A stretch of 64,000 bases of DNA, from NCBI GenBank assembly GCA_030605475.1, contig JAUWIG010000040.1, positions 34,991-98,990 of the forward strand. The letters run 5' to 3'. The notes beneath the pieces are model-generated. The model was not told where the DNA came from. It did no database searches and saw nothing but the letters and a program-made list of their open reading frames with translations. This DNA is from Planctomycetota bacterium. Lineage in GTDB: Bacteria; Planctomycetota; Phycisphaerae; Sedimentisphaerales; Anaerobacaceae. The position numbers and the translations under genes are program-made. Positions within the stretch are counted from its first letter, which is position 1. Each line of letters begins with the position of its first letter. Shown here in pieces: positions 63,266-64,000 of this stretch.

Positions 63266-63763
63266 ATCACAATATCCTGACTGATAGCGTTTGGCGTATA
63301 ATGTTTAGCGTGGAGCATATATCGTACTGTGTCCTCGCGATATCTGTTATGCTTCATACACGACAAATATGTATCGTCCAGAGTTGACACCTGCATTAGG
63401 AATACCTAAGATATGTCCCGCGCCAAAAAAGAGCGCAAAGAGGGGTCTTTTGTGCGGCCCTAACTAAAATATAAACAACAAAAGCCCGACCAGCAAAAAA
63501 ATTGATTATTAATTACCGATTATTGGCGTGTTGATTTCACTTCCTATAAAATGCGCGATTTTGATTGCCGATGGTGATAAATTTATAAACGGTATCGCGG
63601 CTGTACGCGGAGCGAAGCGTTTTGAACTCGATTAGCCAGGATTTAAAAACGCGAAATTTTTCAAGAAAACAGCTTGTAGTCCATATCAAAATGGTATTGC
63701 GGCCAGGTCCTGAAATCCTGACAGGAAGTAAACCTTATAGGACGTTGGTGATTGATAATCAAT
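63266..63763. other. Gene-free stretch (498 bases) between gpsA and pilT
   Basis: No open frame of note. Contains a short palindrome TCCTG-A-CAGGA near 63712-63722 and degraded repeat-like DNA (GCGGAGCGAAGCG at about 63608). The pilT promoter must lie here or the genes are co-transcribed, but I found no strong boxes. Confidence 0.35.
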
Positions 63764-64000
63764 TTATTCGGCTTTGAGTTGGCGCTTCATTAAATCGGCA
63801 ATTGCCGTTTGTACCGATTTGCCCTCGAACAGCACTTCGTAGATAGCGCGGGTAATTGGCATCTCAACATGTAATCGGGCGGCAAGTGCAATAACTGATT
63901 CGCAGGTAGCAATGCCCTCAATAACCGATTCAGTGGCGCTTTGGGCTTCTTTTAGAGTTTGCCCTTTGCCTATTCTTTCGCCGAACGAGCGATTTCTGCC
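63764..64000 (-). CDS. gpsA: Glycerol-3-phosphate dehydrogenase GpsA, C-terminal end; runs off the right edge
   Basis: The last 78 residues and stop of NAD(P)+-dependent glycerol-3-phosphate dehydrogenase. SRNRSFGERIGKG-like context (NRSFGERIGKGQTLKEAQ), VIEGIATCESVIALAARLHV, EMPITRAIYEVLFEGKSVQT and the final DLMKRQLKAE match the helical C-terminal domain, which holds the substrate-binding RN pair. The N-terminal NAD domain lies outside the window. It makes sn-glycerol 3-phosphate, a precursor for phospholipids and perhaps the CDP-glycerol-type chemistry of the glycan locus. Confidence 0.9.
   Translation of the reverse strand, partial: GRNRSFGERIGKGQTLKEAQSATESVIEGIATCESVIALAARLHVEMPITRAIYEVLFEGKSVQTAIADLMKRQLKAE

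Overview
The window looks like a chromosomal piece of an anaerobic bacterium, most plausibly a Planctomycetota (Phycisphaerae-like) metagenome-assembled lineage. The evidence is an acetyl-CoA synthase/CO dehydrogenase operon, a large tungstate/molybdate and molybdopterin operon, a TIGR03790-type secreted protein, an RF2 gene with the programmed frameshift and a large surface-glycan locus. The taxon is an inference from gene content; no rRNA or phylogenetic marker was analysed.

Layout. (1) Positions 1-6240, minus strand: a Wood-Ljungdahl/CO-oxidation operon in the order cooC, cooF, an FAD/NAD oxidoreductase, cooS, acsB, with acsB running off the left edge. It follows a good sigma70-type promoter. 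cooS is interrupted by a single in-frame UAG. (2) 6320-15050, minus: a twelve-gene operon for a small Cys-rich protein, a ModE-like regulator, a WtpABC-type oxyanion ABC transporter, a MobB-MobA fusion, MoeA, MoaA, MoaC, a MOSC protein, MogA and a DUF3786-like protein. It has a structured leader. Tungsten or molybdenum enzymes such as formate dehydrogenase would be the natural clients, but none is encoded here. (3) 15225-21720: a tRNA-Ser-like 3' fragment, nadE, a secreted nitroreductase/DJ-1 fusion, a VanZ-like protein, a TIGR03790 protein and a KamA-family radical SAM enzyme.

(4) 21831-54033: a 32-kb surface-polysaccharide locus, nearly all on the minus strand. It holds an initiating sugar transferase, five glycosyltransferases, an O-antigen-ligase-like protein, a Wzx-like flippase, GDP-fucose synthesis (gmd, fcl), an unusual 906-residue nucleotidyltransferase-GHMP kinase fusion and a nucleotide-sugar SDR. 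It also holds two cytidylyltransferase/CDP-alcohol-transferase sets, one of them with an organophosphate antiporter, a nucleotidyltransferase-methyltransferase fusion and an alkaline-phosphatase-superfamily enzyme, and a thiolase plus hydroxyacyl-CoA dehydrogenase pair. The locus carries many scars: a frameshifted deacetylase, a duplicated glycosyltransferase with a decayed GNAT gene capped by a MITE-like inverted repeat, a serine-acetyltransferase-like gene in two fragments around a methyltransferase, and a methyltransferase remnant.

(5) 54615-64000: mostly housekeeping genes: a double-domain QueD/PTPS protein, folE, a methyltransferase, pepA, prfB, an orphan RHS tip with a downstream unknown gene, tRNA-Val(GAC), pilT and the 3' end of gpsA.

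The candidates for something new are the CDP-alcohol/organophosphate decoration module at 39.8-46.0 kb, the 906-residue kinase/nucleotidyltransferase fusion, the interrupted cooS, and the mobile-element scars in the glycan locus.
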